Program-made: the position numbers and the translations under genes
NCBI RefSeq assembly: GCF_002000025.1
Contig: NZ_MUZV01000013.1
Coordinates: forward strand, 20,150 to 84,149
Direction: 5' to 3'
Length of the DNA stretch: 64,000 nt
From: Cognaticolwellia aestuarii
GTDB taxonomy: Bacteria; Pseudomonadota; Gammaproteobacteria; Enterobacterales; Alteromonadaceae
Part shown: in pieces, positions 9,158 to 18,513 of the stretch
How the letters are laid out: every line of letters begins with the position of its first letter
How positions within the stretch are numbered: position 1 is the stretch's first letter
The notes under the pieces: model-generated
Seen by the model: only the letters and a program-made list of their open reading frames with translations
Told to the model about the DNA's origin: nothing
The model's database searches: none

Positions 9158-9745
9158 GAAATTGATGATAAATTTAGAGCCCCTGATTGGTTCCCAGATC
9201 AGTATAATGAAATGACCAGTATTATGAGATTTGGAAAAGCACCTAAGGTGTGGGCTTGTGCTTCTTGTCACTTAGCTTAGAGCTCTGGTTACCCTGAGAC
9301 TGTAATGTTTTCGGGGCTTGGCAGTCAATATATTCAAACCCAAATGAAGGCCTTTACTGATGGGACACGGCTTGATTATTCAGGCCATATGAATCGCATG
9401 TCTACCGTACTAACAAAAAATGAAATAACGGCGATTAGTGATTGGCTTGCTACTCTTACTTCTAAAAAAGTAACTAATATAATTGAAGTGTCGAAAGTGC
9501 CAAAAAGCTACCTTGATGAAACCCGTATGTGGCTTAAAGTACTGCTCAAGGAATGGAAGATATCGCAGGTCGAATTTTTTGGTTATCATTGTTCCCTTTT
9601 TTTTACTAAATGCTTAGAAGGCAGAACAGAAACCGTACCGCTAGTCGCTTATGGTTTTATCTTATTAATGTGCAGTGTTAAATCATCTTTTCTTCGCTTG
9701 TCTGTGCAGACAGGTAATCATGATAAACAGGTGTATAAAGAATAA
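9158..9745 (+). pseudogene. Cytochrome c gene remnant (in-frame stop after the CxxCH motif)
   Basis: One frame reads EIDDKFRAPDWFPDQ, then VWACASCHLA with a heme motif CASCH, then a TAG stop at 9278-9280. It resumes in the same frame with YPETVMFSGLGSQYIQTQMKAF, TDGTRLDYSGHM and LTKNEITAISDWLATL, which match the C-terminal half of class I cytochromes (c4/c553 type). The upstream part is blocked by a stop at 9155, and the segment after about 9530 no longer looks conserved. The downstream open part alone (9305-9745) lacks the heme site. It lies beside a di-heme peroxidase gene, perhaps once its electron donor. Confidence 0.65.
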
Positions 9746-9843
9746 AAGCTATTATCTCGATTGTTGCCACTTATCTCTATACCCATGGTCATTAGCACTG
9801 AATGATTGTGGGAATAAGCAGCAACTTATTTATTACTAGAAGC

Positions 9844-10926
9844 CTAGTCGATATTTCCACCTACTGTTAAGCCGCTTGGGACAATATCGGGCTTTCCTTG
9901 ATAAAAATCATTGTTATCAAGCGTTCTTAAGAACGCTTCAATATCATTAAAGTCTTCATCATCAATATTCACCTCAATATCGCCCCTGTTTTCATAAACA
10001 GCAATAGCATCTATTAATCTTCCACTTGAACCGTCATGCATATAAGGCGCTGTCGCTGATATGTTTCTTAAACTTGGGGTACGTACAACTACATCATCAA
10101 TGATAGCTTCACCGGGGTGAATGTCATTATCAGAAAGCATTGGGCCTGAATGGCAACGAGCACAGCCACTATCAATAAATTTATTAAGACCTATAATTTC
10201 TTGCTGAGTTAAAGCCATTTGATCGCCAGAAAGAAACTGATCAAATCTCGTATTCGGAGTAATAATTTTTCTTTCAAAACTCGCGAGAGCTTTTGCTATA
10301 TTTTCACTATTAATGGCATCATCTACGGAAAATGCTCGCTCGAATAATTCTACATATTCAGGTACAGCTTTTAGCCTAGTCACTATTTCTGCCATGATAT
10401 CTTTCTCGTCAATATTGTAACCGAGCATTTCAACTGGGTTTTTAATCGGCCCAACCGCTTGCTCTTCTAAGGTATTAGTTCTTAGGTCCCAGAAGTAACC
10501 TCCTGATATAAAATCGCTAGTCACATTAGTGTTACTTACACCAGTAAATGTAACATTCATAATAGTAGGAGAATGAATAGGTGTTACTTCTTGCCCATAT
10601 CTTGCTGGCCCTAACCCAATACCATCAGAGCCGATAGAGAATACTCGCCCATCAGCCCAACCGAAGTCGGGATGATGACATGAAGCACAAGATGTGTTCT
10701 TATCTCCTGAAAGTATAGGATCCCAAAACAATAATTCACCAAGTTGCTCTCTCGATTCGCTATAAGGGTTACTATTCGGGTAAATTGACGTGGTAGGCAG
10801 TGGAGTAAAGGTTGCAGAGTAGTCTCGTAACTGATTATCAGCACCTACTCCAGCATTATTACCTCCTCCGCAGCTAATAATGCTAATACAGATTAGAGGA
10901 GTTAGAGAGAGTTTCAATAGTTTCAT
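9844..10926 (-). CDS. Di-heme cytochrome c peroxidase/MauG-family lipoprotein
   Basis: ATG at 10926 is chosen because GAGG lies just upstream. The 360-aa product starts with a lipoprotein signal (LICISIISC, Cys about residue 20, then GGGNN). Two c-type heme sites are present: CASCH (context NTSCASCHHPDFGWADG) and CARCH (DSGCARCHSGPML). The C-terminal VVRTPSLRNISATAPYMHDGS is the CcP/MauG signature. It would reduce peroxide or oxidise a partner in the periplasm while anchored to a membrane. The MauG-like branch is favoured over classic CcpA. An 11-bp TGTCTA direct repeat lies about 80 bp upstream. Confidence 0.88.
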   Translation of the reverse strand: MKLLKLSLTPLICISIISCGGGNNAGVGADNQLRDYSATFTPLPTTSIYPNSNPYSESREQLGELLFWDPILSGDKNTSCASCHHPDFGWADGRVFSIGSDGIGLGPARYGQEVTPIHSPTIMNVTFTGVSNTNVTSDFISGGYFWDLRTNTLEEQAVGPIKNPVEMLGYNIDEKDIMAEIVTRLKAVPEYVELFERAFSVDDAINSENIAKALASFERKIITPNTRFDQFLSGDQMALTQQEIIGLNKFIDSGCARCHSGPMLSDNDIHPGEAIIDDVVVRTPSLRNISATAPYMHDGSSGRLIDAIAVYENRGDIEVNIDDEDFNDIEAFLRTLDNNDFYQGKPDIVPSGLTVGGNID

Positions 10927-11003
10927 TAGTGAGTACCTCAATATTTAATACAAAAATGCAAACTCTATGGTGAGTTTATTGACGATGATTTTGACCAAGC
11001 ACT

Positions 11004-11020
11004 TGTCTACAAAGTGTCTA
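11004..11020. promoter_or_regulatory. TGTCTA-N5-TGTCTA direct repeat upstream of the di-heme peroxidase
   Basis: TGTCTA at 11004 and 11015 are 11 bp apart. The 15 bases TGTCTACAAAGTGTC are identical to those at 11485-11499. The site is 78 bp upstream of the peroxidase start (which reads on the opposite strand) and just beyond the 3' end of the GtrA-like gene. Confidence 0.55.
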
Positions 11021-11066
11021 ATTTACTTAGAATTTAATTTTTGATTTTATTTTTGAAAAATAATCA

Positions 11067-11456
11067 TTACTTAAAGTTGCTTACAAATACGAATCGGTTC
11101 GCAAGAAAATAATTACTGAACAGGCCCAAAATTATGCCCAGGCAGAAGGCAATGGGCAGCGATATATAATCTTTCACCCCAAAAAAGACTAGTAAATTGA
11201 TAGCCCCGGAAAAGTGCGCGCTTAACATGTGCTTATACCATTGGTATAAAATAGAGTTGGATTGTTGATGCCGATAAGTATACAGACGATTACCAAGCCA
11301 AGTTACACTCGCAGCCAACCAAAAAGCGACTAACCGCGAAAGAATTATATTATCAGTAACCATAACTAATAGTGAAAAAACAACACTATCAATAGCAAAA
11401 CCTATCCCACCTATAAAACAAAATTTTTTGAACACTTGCATAGCCACTGTCATCAT
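11067..11456 (-). CDS. GtrA-family membrane protein
   Basis: The 129-aa protein (alternative starts at 11453 or 11441) has four hydrophobic helices: FKKFCFIGGIGFAIDSVVFSLL, ILSRLVAFWLAASVTWLGNRLYTY, INLLVFFGV and LGIILGLFSNYFLANRFVF. This is the GtrA/DPMS layout, including the NR-YTY and NY-N-FVF motifs. GtrA-like proteins are thought to flip polyprenyl-phosphate sugars made by GtrB-type enzymes. It is divergent from the GtrB/ArnC-like gene, and the two share a promoter region carrying the TGTC repeat at 11485. Confidence 0.82.
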   Translation of the reverse strand: MMTVAMQVFKKFCFIGGIGFAIDSVVFSLLVMVTDNIILSRLVAFWLAASVTWLGNRLYTYRHQQSNSILYQWYKHMLSAHFSGAINLLVFFGVKDYISLPIAFCLGIILGLFSNYFLANRFVFVSNFK

Positions 11457-11484
11457 CAAATTAAGATAAGTGTATTGCGAGCAA

Positions 11485-11499
11485 TGTCTACAAAGTGTC
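11485..11499. promoter_or_regulatory. TGTCTA-type 11-bp direct repeat in the GtrA/glycosyltransferase divergent promoter
   Basis: TGTC at 11485 and 11496 are one helical turn apart, within the same 15-base sequence found at 11004. A possible -35 TTGACT (11508) for the glycosyltransferase operon lies 8 bp downstream. The placement suits activation by an OmpR-family regulator such as the one encoded at the end of that operon. Confidence 0.55.
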
Positions 11500-11566
11500 A
11501 CTTGGTATTGACTTTTTTTAGACCTCATTGGCTTTAAAGTGGCTACATAAATTTTTGGAGAAAAAA

Positions 11567-12565
11567 ATGCAGCTTGTAACCCCACCGCCATCGATTACAG
11601 ATGAAATAACCTTAAGTATCATAGTACCTGTTTATAATGAACAAGAAATGCTACCGATATTTCATCATTATCTAGCAAAAGTATTAAGTACTCAGTCAGA
11701 CTCTAGTTTTGAAATCGTTTATATCAATGACGGTAGCACTGATGACAGCTGGAATATCATGCTTAATTTAGACAGTCATTACGCCAATGTTGAGTGTATC
11801 AATCTCAGCCGAAATTTTGGTAAAGAAGCAGCGATGACGGCTGGAATTGATCATGCTAAAGGGCAAGCGATTGTTTTATTGGATGCCGACTTACAAGATC
11901 CACCAGAACTCATTCCAGAAATGTTAGCAGCATGGCGTCAAGGTTATGACGTCGTTAACATGAGACGTAGCGCGCGACTGGGAGAATCGAAATTCAAATG
12001 CTGGTCAGCTCACGTTTATTATCGTTTACTTGATTATTTATCCGACGTGCCTTTACAAAAAGATGTCGGTGACTTTAGATTACTAAGTAGAAGAGTGGTT
12101 GAGGATATCAAACAACTATCTGAGCGCAGCCGCTACATGAAAGGGATTCTTTCTTGGCCTGGCTATAAACAAACCACGATTAGTTTCGAGCGTCCTGAAC
12201 GCGCTGCCGGTGAAACTAAATGGTCGTTTATACAACTAGTTAAGTTAGGTCTGTCGGGTATTACCGCCTTTAGTATTAAACCACTGAGAATCGCAACGTG
12301 GGCTGGTGCACTTATTTCAACTTCAGCTTTTCTTTACGGATTTTGGATTGTTATCAAAACGCTTATTTTTGGTGAAGCTGTCGCCGGTTACCCTACTATG
12401 ATGTTAATTCAACTATTTTTAGGTGGCGTACAATTGTTATCTATTGGTATTTTGGGGGAATATGTCGGCCGTATTTATGCTGAAACCAAAGCACGTCCAA
12501 TATACTTAATTATGGATAAAGAAAAAAATAGCATGATGAATGCAATGGAAAAAAAACATGGTTAA
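11567..12565 (+). CDS. GT2 polyprenyl-phosphate glycosyltransferase (ArnC/GtrB-like)
   Basis: ATG 11567 follows TTGGAGAAAAAA; an upstream TTG at 11528 is less likely. The 332-aa protein has a GT-A domain (about 15-235) with SIIVPVYNEQ, YINDGSTDDSW, and LLDADLQDPPELIPEM, where the DAD motif binds the metal-nucleotide. Two C-terminal membrane helices (about 240-265 and 275-300) follow. The family moves a sugar from a nucleotide carrier to undecaprenyl/dolichyl phosphate on the cytoplasmic face. With GtrA-like and ArnT-like neighbours it likely supplies the sugar donor for lipid A or glycan decoration. Confidence 0.9.
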   Translation: MQLVTPPPSITDEITLSIIVPVYNEQEMLPIFHHYLAKVLSTQSDSSFEIVYINDGSTDDSWNIMLNLDSHYANVECINLSRNFGKEAAMTAGIDHAKGQAIVLLDADLQDPPELIPEMLAAWRQGYDVVNMRRSARLGESKFKCWSAHVYYRLLDYLSDVPLQKDVGDFRLLSRRVVEDIKQLSERSRYMKGILSWPGYKQTTISFERPERAAGETKWSFIQLVKLGLSGITAFSIKPLRIATWAGALISTSAFLYGFWIVIKTLIFGEAVAGYPTMMLIQLFLGGVQLLSIGILGEYVGRIYAETKARPIYLIMDKEKNSMMNAMEKKHG

Positions 12566-13997
12566 GCTAGATAACAATAATGATAAAATATCAATGTCGC
12601 TGCTGTATTGGGCAACAATACTCATTCTTTCTTTAATCGCCACGCGACTAATTTCACTAGGGTTATTTCCACTGTATGACACCACAGAAGCCAGATATGG
12701 TGAAATGGCACGGATAATGGCAGAAACAAATAACTGGATAACCCCTCAATTTGATTACAACGTGCCTTTTTGGGGCAAACCGCCATTTCAAACATGGCTC
12801 AGTGCATTAAGCTTTTCTTGGTTCGGGGTTAGCGAAATTACTGCTCGCATACCACATTTTTTTTGTGGTTTGATCACATGTGCTTTAATTTTTCGCTTTA
12901 CTAAATCACTCACAAATAATAATTCAGCTATTTTTTCGCTATTAATTATCACTTCTAGTCTTGGCTTTATACTTGCCATTGGTATGGTCATGACGGACAG
13001 TGCGCTACTAATGGCAAACACCATAGCAATGGTGAGCTTCTGGCAGTGCTATAGGCAAAAAGATAAGGCGTTATCAGGGCATTTGTTTTTTGTTGCTTTA
13101 GCGTTAGGTATGTTAATCAAAGGCCCTGTCGCGGTTGTCCTCATTGGTATTGCGCTAGTTTGTTGGAGTGTATGGCAAAAATGTTTTTGGGATGCCATAA
13201 AATCACTACCTTGGCTCTCTGGTATGTTGCTATTATTAACCTTAATCTTACCTTGGTATATAGCGGCTGAGATACGTACCCCTGGGTTTCTGGAATACTT
13301 TATACTTGGCGAGCATATTCAGCGATTTCTTGTTTCTGGCTGGCAAGGTGACTTATACGGTAGTGCACATGTAAAACCTAGAGGCATGATTTGGCTCTAC
13401 TGGGTTATCTGTGCCTGCCCCTGGTCATTTATTGCTTTAGGGTTAATCGTTAAAAGGTATCGCGGCATTACATTACCTCACAGTAGAAGCCAAACACTGG
13501 GGATTAATAAATATCTTATTTGTTGGATGATATCGCCATTATTACTTTTTACTTTAGCGGGTAATATTTTACCTATTTATGTACTACCTGGTTTTAGTGC
13601 TTTAGCCGTGTTGATTGCAATTAATAGCCAATTAAAGAAAATGCATAATTATTTAGCATCATTTACCCTAGTAACAATAATCTCAATAGTAACCTTACTT
13701 AACACAAGAGTCATAAGTAATAAAAGTGAAGCATATCTACTCGGCTCTGATCGAAGTTTTAAACAAAATGTGCAACTATACTACTGGAAAAAGCGCCCTT
13801 TTAGTGCACAATTTTATTCTAAAGGCCAAGCGCAATTACTAGATGATGCTAAACAAATAAATAACCTGCTTGCGTCGAATGATGGATTTCTCCTTGCTAT
13901 AAAAAGGGATGATTTTGAAGTATTACAGAATAAGCTATCGACAGTATGCTTAATAGAAAAACAAAACGAAGCGCGTATATTACTAAAATGCAATTAA
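12558..13997 (+). CDS. ArnT/PMT-like (GT83) membrane glycosyltransferase
   Basis: ATG 12558 overlaps the upstream stop by 8 bp; an ATG at 12540 is also in frame. The 479-aa protein has about 10-12 membrane segments. The first periplasmic loop holds LYDTTEARYGEMARIMAE, the acidic motif of ArnT-type enzymes, followed by WITPQFDYNVPFWGKPPFQTWL, also conserved. Such proteins transfer a sugar (aminoarabinose, galactosamine or similar) from an undecaprenyl carrier to lipid A at the outer face of the inner membrane. The two-component system follows 10 bp later, so modification is probably co-regulated. The sugar is unknown; no Arn synthesis genes are nearby. Confidence 0.88.
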   Translation: MVKLDNNNDKISMSLLYWATILILSLIATRLISLGLFPLYDTTEARYGEMARIMAETNNWITPQFDYNVPFWGKPPFQTWLSALSFSWFGVSEITARIPHFFCGLITCALIFRFTKSLTNNNSAIFSLLIITSSLGFILAIGMVMTDSALLMANTIAMVSFWQCYRQKDKALSGHLFFVALALGMLIKGPVAVVLIGIALVCWSVWQKCFWDAIKSLPWLSGMLLLLTLILPWYIAAEIRTPGFLEYFILGEHIQRFLVSGWQGDLYGSAHVKPRGMIWLYWVICACPWSFIALGLIVKRYRGITLPHSRSQTLGINKYLICWMISPLLLFTLAGNILPIYVLPGFSALAVLIAINSQLKKMHNYLASFTLVTIISIVTLLNTRVISNKSEAYLLGSDRSFKQNVQLYYWKKRPFSAQFYSKGQAQLLDDAKQINNLLASNDGFLLAIKRDDFEVLQNKLSTVCLIEKQNEARILLKCN

Positions 13998-14007
13998 GGA
14001 TAATATT

Positions 14008-14682
14008 TTGAAAGTTTTACTCGTAGAAGATTGTCAAAACGTTGCTGAAGTTGTTTTTGATTACTTTGAAGCGTCTGATATCAGCCTTGATTACGCGGCT
14101 ACAGGTACTTTAGGTCTATATTTAGCTCAAACACAAAAATTTGACTGTATTGTGCTCGATATTATGTTGCCAGGTTTAGATGGTATTAGCTTGTGTCAAC
14201 AATTAAGGGCTGAGGGCAATAATACTCCGATAATCATGCTAACAGCACGTGATACTAACAGTGATATGCTATCAGGCCTTCGCGAAGGTGCTGACGATTA
14301 TATTATTAAACCTTTTAACTTAGAGTTACTTGAAGCACGAATACATAGCCTTATACGTCGGAACTCAGGTATTGGCTTTGTCAATCAAATAATTTGTGGT
14401 CCTATGACGATAGATATAAACACCTACCAAGTATGGCGAGGGGAGAATGAGCTAAAGCTAACCCCTATAGGTTTTAAGATATTAAAGCTGTTAATGCAAA
14501 GATCTCCCAATGTTGTCTCTCGTCAAGAAATTGAAGAGGTGCTATGGCCAGACGATTTACCCGATCAAGATATATTGCGCAAGCATGTATACCAATTGCG
14601 TAACAAGGTCGACACACCTTTTAGTGAAAATATAATTGAAACTGTGCCTAAATTAGGATATCGATTGGTGGCAGAAAAATGA
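14008..14682 (+). CDS. OmpR-family response regulator (PhoP/QseB-like)
   Basis: The start is ATT-flanked TTG 14008, 10 bp after the ArnT-like stop, with AAGGATAAT as RBS. The 224-aa protein has a canonical receiver: acidic pair E7-D8, phosphoacceptor D51 (IVLDIMLPGLDG), Thr in IIMLTA and Lys in YIIKPF. The C-terminal winged helix (about 127-224) ends IIETVPKLGYRLV. It overlaps the kinase gene by 4 bp. It is the best candidate for the factor that reads the 11-bp TGTCTA repeats, one of which stands before its own operon. Confidence 0.9.
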   Translation: MKVLLVEDCQNVAEVVFDYFEASDISLDYAATGTLGLYLAQTQKFDCIVLDIMLPGLDGISLCQQLRAEGNNTPIIMLTARDTNSDMLSGLREGADDYIIKPFNLELLEARIHSLIRRNSGIGFVNQIICGPMTIDINTYQVWRGENELKLTPIGFKILKLLMQRSPNVVSRQEIEEVLWPDDLPDQDILRKHVYQLRNKVDTPFSENIIETVPKLGYRLVAEK

Positions 14683-15929
14683 TTAATGCCAAACCAATGC
14701 TTAATAAGATAATACAAGTCTATTTACTCGGTGCGACAGCACTACTGATGTTTTATTGTGCTATTCTTAACCACTCAATTCTATATGCAGAAAACCAGAA
14801 CAGCGAACGACGGTTAGCATTAGTTGCACCATACCACTTCGCTTTATTCAACCAAGATAGCGCTAGCATAATTAAAATTAACCCGATGCTAAAAATTTAC
14901 GACCAATATGACATATTACCAACCTTGATAAAACGAAGGCTACATAAAGAGTGGCAAGGAAGTATTAATTTCCATTTTGAAGATGATAGTGAATTTGGAG
15001 TGTTCGCACAAAAGATCATGACGTCAAAAGGTCAAAGGATTGTATACGCTGTAGAGAATATTGATGCAATTGAATGGGATGACGTTAGTTTTGCAATATT
15101 TCAACTGATTATTTTTGGCCTAGGCCTGCTTATTTTCATCATTTCTGTGCTGGTAAGTATAAAAATGGCACGACGCATTAGTATGCCATTTACAAATTTA
15201 GCTGTTCAGTTAGAGAACAATAAAAATGAAAGCTATGCCCCATTAACTGTTGAGGGTGAGCCTTCACTTGAGATCATGCAAACGCTTAAAGGTGTTAATA
15301 GTTATCGCAGTAGAATTCAAGACGCATTTATTAGAGAAAAAGCTTTTACACGATATATTAGTCATGAACTGCGAACACCGATGACAGTTATTCGCGGTGC
15401 AGTTAGTGTTTTACGCTTACTTAAAAACGAAAAGTCTAATAAACAGTGTAATCGTATTGACATGGCTGTTATAGAGATGGAACAGTTAATTCATACCTTC
15501 CTTCTCCTTGCAAGAGATGAAGACCTCTCCGGTTTGAATTCTTTTATTTCAAAAGAGTACATTAGAAACTTAATCATAGATATTGAACCCACAATTAAAG
15601 CAAACCAGGTTGAGTTTCATCAACAATTACAGTGCGAATTTAATATAGCAGCTCAAAGCCTACTCTTTTCAGCTGTTATTAAAAACCTTCTAAAAAATGC
15701 CATAAATTGCAGTATTGCTGGAAATGTTGATTTATTTATTTCACCAGAACGAATTGATGTTATTGATAATGGCGTTGGCCTCGATGCAAAGCCTCGTGGT
15801 TATGAAGGATTTGGTATAGGTCTCAATATTGTTCGTGATATATGTGAAAAATACCATTGGCAATTCAGTATTAAGAACAACGAAAGTAAGGGCTGTACAG
15901 CATCGGTAATATTTAAAAAGAGCTCATAG
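14679..15929 (+). CDS. Membrane sensor histidine kinase
   Basis: The 416-aa protein has two membrane helices (about 10-28 and 138-162) around a periplasmic sensor of about 110 residues. A HAMP-like linker follows, then HisKA with FTRYISHELRTPMTVI (His about residue 228) and an HATPase domain with N (LLKNAIN), G1 (VIDNGVGL) and G2 (GFGIGLNIV) boxes. It pairs with the overlapping regulator gene. The sensor holds few acidic clusters, so a PhoQ-like cation sensor cannot be claimed. Its signal is unknown; envelope stress is a reasonable guess from the lipid-modifying operon. Confidence 0.9.
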   Translation: MINAKPMLNKIIQVYLLGATALLMFYCAILNHSILYAENQNSERRLALVAPYHFALFNQDSASIIKINPMLKIYDQYDILPTLIKRRLHKEWQGSINFHFEDDSEFGVFAQKIMTSKGQRIVYAVENIDAIEWDDVSFAIFQLIIFGLGLLIFIISVLVSIKMARRISMPFTNLAVQLENNKNESYAPLTVEGEPSLEIMQTLKGVNSYRSRIQDAFIREKAFTRYISHELRTPMTVIRGAVSVLRLLKNEKSNKQCNRIDMAVIEMEQLIHTFLLLARDEDLSGLNSFISKEYIRNLIIDIEPTIKANQVEFHQQLQCEFNIAAQSLLFSAVIKNLLKNAINCSIAGNVDLFISPERIDVIDNGVGLDAKPRGYEGFGIGLNIVRDICEKYHWQFSIKNNESKGCTASVIFKKSS

Positions 15930-16402
15930 GTTTGTATTTCGACGCTTAAGTAGATATTTTCAACGAGTCTATTGTATTGATAAAATGTTATTTCATGAAC
16001 CCATATCTAATATTAAGATATTGTAAGCTAGTGTGATAACCTTTAACGACTTAATATGGGGGTTATTTACCTCAGTGTCATCGTATATCAATTAGCAAAT
16101 CAGTTACTACTGTGCGTTGCTATTACGGTTAAGTATCTAAATGATTTAAGTTAATGGTCCTTTTTAGTTCTCGTAAAAAACATAGTAACTTTGGAGTTTA
16201 TTTATTTTAACTCTTCAAAATCATGATAGTCTTAACAGATTTTGATGCTGACTGGTTTGAACTTTATCCGCTTATCGAACGATAAATTAACTTATAAGAT
16301 CAGAAGGTTTAAACCCCTTAAACCCCTTAAACCCCTTAAAAGAATATATTGGTTGCAGAATGCTTAATAGTGTTGATTTCATAAACTATGAATAAATAAA
16401 AT
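15930..16402. other. Spacer with a 9-bp tandem repeat
   Basis: No gene is seen. Three exact tandem copies of AAACCCCTT run from 16311 to 16337, followed by AAA, and are preceded by GGTTT so that a GGTTTAAACC palindrome forms at their left end. The spacer separates the kinase from the convergent GGDEF-EAL gene. Confidence 0.7.
16311..16340. repeat. 9-bp tandem repeat (AAACCCCTT x3 plus partial)
   Basis: Copies lie at 16311-16319, 16320-16328 and 16329-16337 and are identical; AAA of a fourth follows. It is too short and lacks spacers, so it is not CRISPR-like. Copy number may vary by slippage. Confidence 0.85.
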
Positions 16403-18340
16403 CTAACTATTATACTCCATGTAATCGGCAATATGACTGTGCTCTAACGGTTTAGAAAAATAATAACCTTGTAGCATTTCTATGCCTAAGGCTGACAGTT
16501 GTTCCACTTGCTCTTGAGTTTCTACTCCCTCGGCAATGACAGCATAATCAAGTTTTACCGCCATCTGTTTTACTGCTTCAATAATAGCCATGCCACCACT
16601 ATCAAGCATATTGACGAAAGAGCGATCTATTTTTATGGTATTAGCGGCTAGATCTTGAATCACAGACAAAGATGAATATTCTGTACCAAAATCATCAATT
16701 GACACTTGAACACCGAGAACTTGCAATGTTTTTATACAGTTAAGGATCACTTCTTTGTCGTGTGAAAATATCGACTCTGTGATTTCAATGGTCAGCTTTT
16801 CTGCAGCAAGTTGCGCTGTTTCTAGCGCAGACTTAACAATGTTAATAAAATTTGCATCATGCAATTGTAGCACTGAAACATTAACACTTACTGATGGTTG
16901 CTGCTCTTTACTTAGTGCTAACCAACCCGCTGCGGCTAAACAAGATTGCTGTAATACCCAAGTACCTATATCACTGATTAAACCGTACTGTTCGGCAATG
17001 GTAATAAACTCATCTGGCGGAACATTTTCACCATTAAAGTCCCAACGTAAAAGTGCTTCAAAGGCAATGATTTTATGAGATGTCGACTGCACTATCGGTT
17101 GATAAACCATACGAAATTGTTGTTTTTCTATTGCTTCAGCTAAGCCCATTTTGAGCTGATTTTCACGAGAGATGCGCAAACCAATTTCGGTATTAAATAC
17201 CCCAACTGAATTAGGCTGGCTTTTTTTCTGATAATACATAGCAGTATCTGCCAGTTGAATAAGTTCATTGGCTTTACTCGCATGCTTAGGGTAAAGCGCA
17301 ATGCCAACGGTTGCGTCAACAGATAAGCGGTTTCCGTCAAAATAGTAATCTTTTGAAATTTCTTCAATCACAGTCGCAGCATAACTAACGGCAGAGTCCT
17401 GATCGACTCCGAGATAAGCAATGAGGAACTCATCTCCTCCCCATCGGCATAATAAATGATGCTCGTCTCGTAAATTCTCTAAACGTGCAGCTGTTTTCTT
17501 TAAAACTTTATCACCTGTTTCATGTCCTAGCGTGTCATTAATTCTTTTAAAGCCATCTAGATCGACAAATAACAAGGCTATTGGCTTATTATTTTCGATA
17601 CTGAGCGCTAATTGCGCTTCCAGATTATGCATAAAAGCCGAGCGATTATATAAGCCCGTTAGCGGATCAAGGTTGGATAATTGATATATTTTTTCTGTGC
17701 GACGAGCAACTTTTTGCTCCATTTTATTAACAAGTTCGGCATTTTCATTTTTTAAACGAATGGCATTAGATGTAAAGTCAGCTGACTTTTTAGCGGTTGT
17801 TACCATAACAAAACTAAAGATAATCCCTAAAAGGCCTAGAATGAGCTTATATTGTTCGGAAGATAGCATTAGCACGATGGAAAAGGGAGCTAATAAAAGT
17901 AATGCGTAGCTGATTGCTGTGAACTTATGTGCACCTAATACAGTCGCGGCGCCACCGGCAAAGGCAGAAACAACAATGATCATACATGCGAGTTCTATAA
18001 TGCTGGCATATTGAGAAAAATAGATACAATATAAACACCACATTGCCGCAGTGAGTAAAGTACCAGTAACAAAGCGAATAATGGCGCGCCGGCCATCATC
18101 TTGTTGATTGTTTTCATTTTTGTGCCAATACAGTGCATCAGTAGCTCTGGTCAGCATTAACAACGACATAATACCCCACCAAGTATACTTTTCGGTCTGT
18201 ATTTCAGGGGTATTAAAACCAAAAACTAACAAAGTAGCGGCAACAAATGTTACAAATACTCCTGCTTTAGCATTGCCATATAACAACTCAGCAATATCTT
18301 GATAAGAAGCTTTTTTAAGTGAAGACGGCTTGTGTTCCAA
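16403..18340 (-). CDS. Membrane GGDEF-EAL cyclic-di-GMP protein
   Basis: The 645-aa protein has an N-terminal membrane region of about six helices (residues about 28-190), a short coiled coil (about 195-215), a GGDEF domain with RWGGDEF, and an EAL domain with FEALLRW, ITESIF, IDDFGTEYSS and VIAEGVETQ. Both catalytic motifs look intact, so it may make and break cyclic-di-GMP, with one activity usually dominant. It sits just downstream of, and on the same strand as, nothing obvious; its neighbours are the pil ATPase genes and the kinase. The N-terminal sensor type is not recognised (MASE-like at best). Confidence 0.9.
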   Translation of the reverse strand: MEHKPSSLKKASYQDIAELLYGNAKAGVFVTFVAATLLVFGFNTPEIQTEKYTWWGIMSLLMLTRATDALYWHKNENNQQDDGRRAIIRFVTGTLLTAAMWCLYCIYFSQYASIIELACMIIVVSAFAGGAATVLGAHKFTAISYALLLLAPFSIVLMLSSEQYKLILGLLGIIFSFVMVTTAKKSADFTSNAIRLKNENAELVNKMEQKVARRTEKIYQLSNLDPLTGLYNRSAFMHNLEAQLALSIENNKPIALLFVDLDGFKRINDTLGHETGDKVLKKTAARLENLRDEHHLLCRWGGDEFLIAYLGVDQDSAVSYAATVIEEISKDYYFDGNRLSVDATVGIALYPKHASKANELIQLADTAMYYQKKSQPNSVGVFNTEIGLRISRENQLKMGLAEAIEKQQFRMVYQPIVQSTSHKIIAFEALLRWDFNGENVPPDEFITIAEQYGLISDIGTWVLQQSCLAAAGWLALSKEQQPSVSVNVSVLQLHDANFINIVKSALETAQLAAEKLTIEITESIFSHDKEVILNCIKTLQVLGVQVSIDDFGTEYSSLSVIQDLAANTIKIDRSFVNMLDSGGMAIIEAVKQMAVKLDYAVIAEGVETQEQVEQLSALGIEMLQGYYFSKPLEHSHIADYMEYNS

Positions 18341-18513
18341 ATAACTCTCCTAACGAATATTATGGCTATTCATTGAAATCAAATGTTATTTAACCTTCTA
18401 GGGCAACTCAAAGGTCACCAAGATTATGTATTATTAAGCTCACTTTAAATTACTTTATGACAAAGTATTTTTTATTTACAGCGATTTATGACTTTATAGT
18501 AGTACATTTATAA

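Noticed and set aside
9305..9745. 146-aa ORF as an independent gene
   Set aside because: It is the in-frame continuation of a broken cytochrome c gene, lacks the heme motif and has no RBS at its first Met.
11004..11020. Pho box
   Set aside because: The 11-bp spacing fits, but the half-site is TGTCTA rather than TGTCAT; only about 11 of 18 consensus positions match, unlike the real Pho box at 37347.
16311..16340. Possible CRISPR array
   Set aside because: Repeats are 9 bp and contiguous, without spacers, and no cas genes are present.
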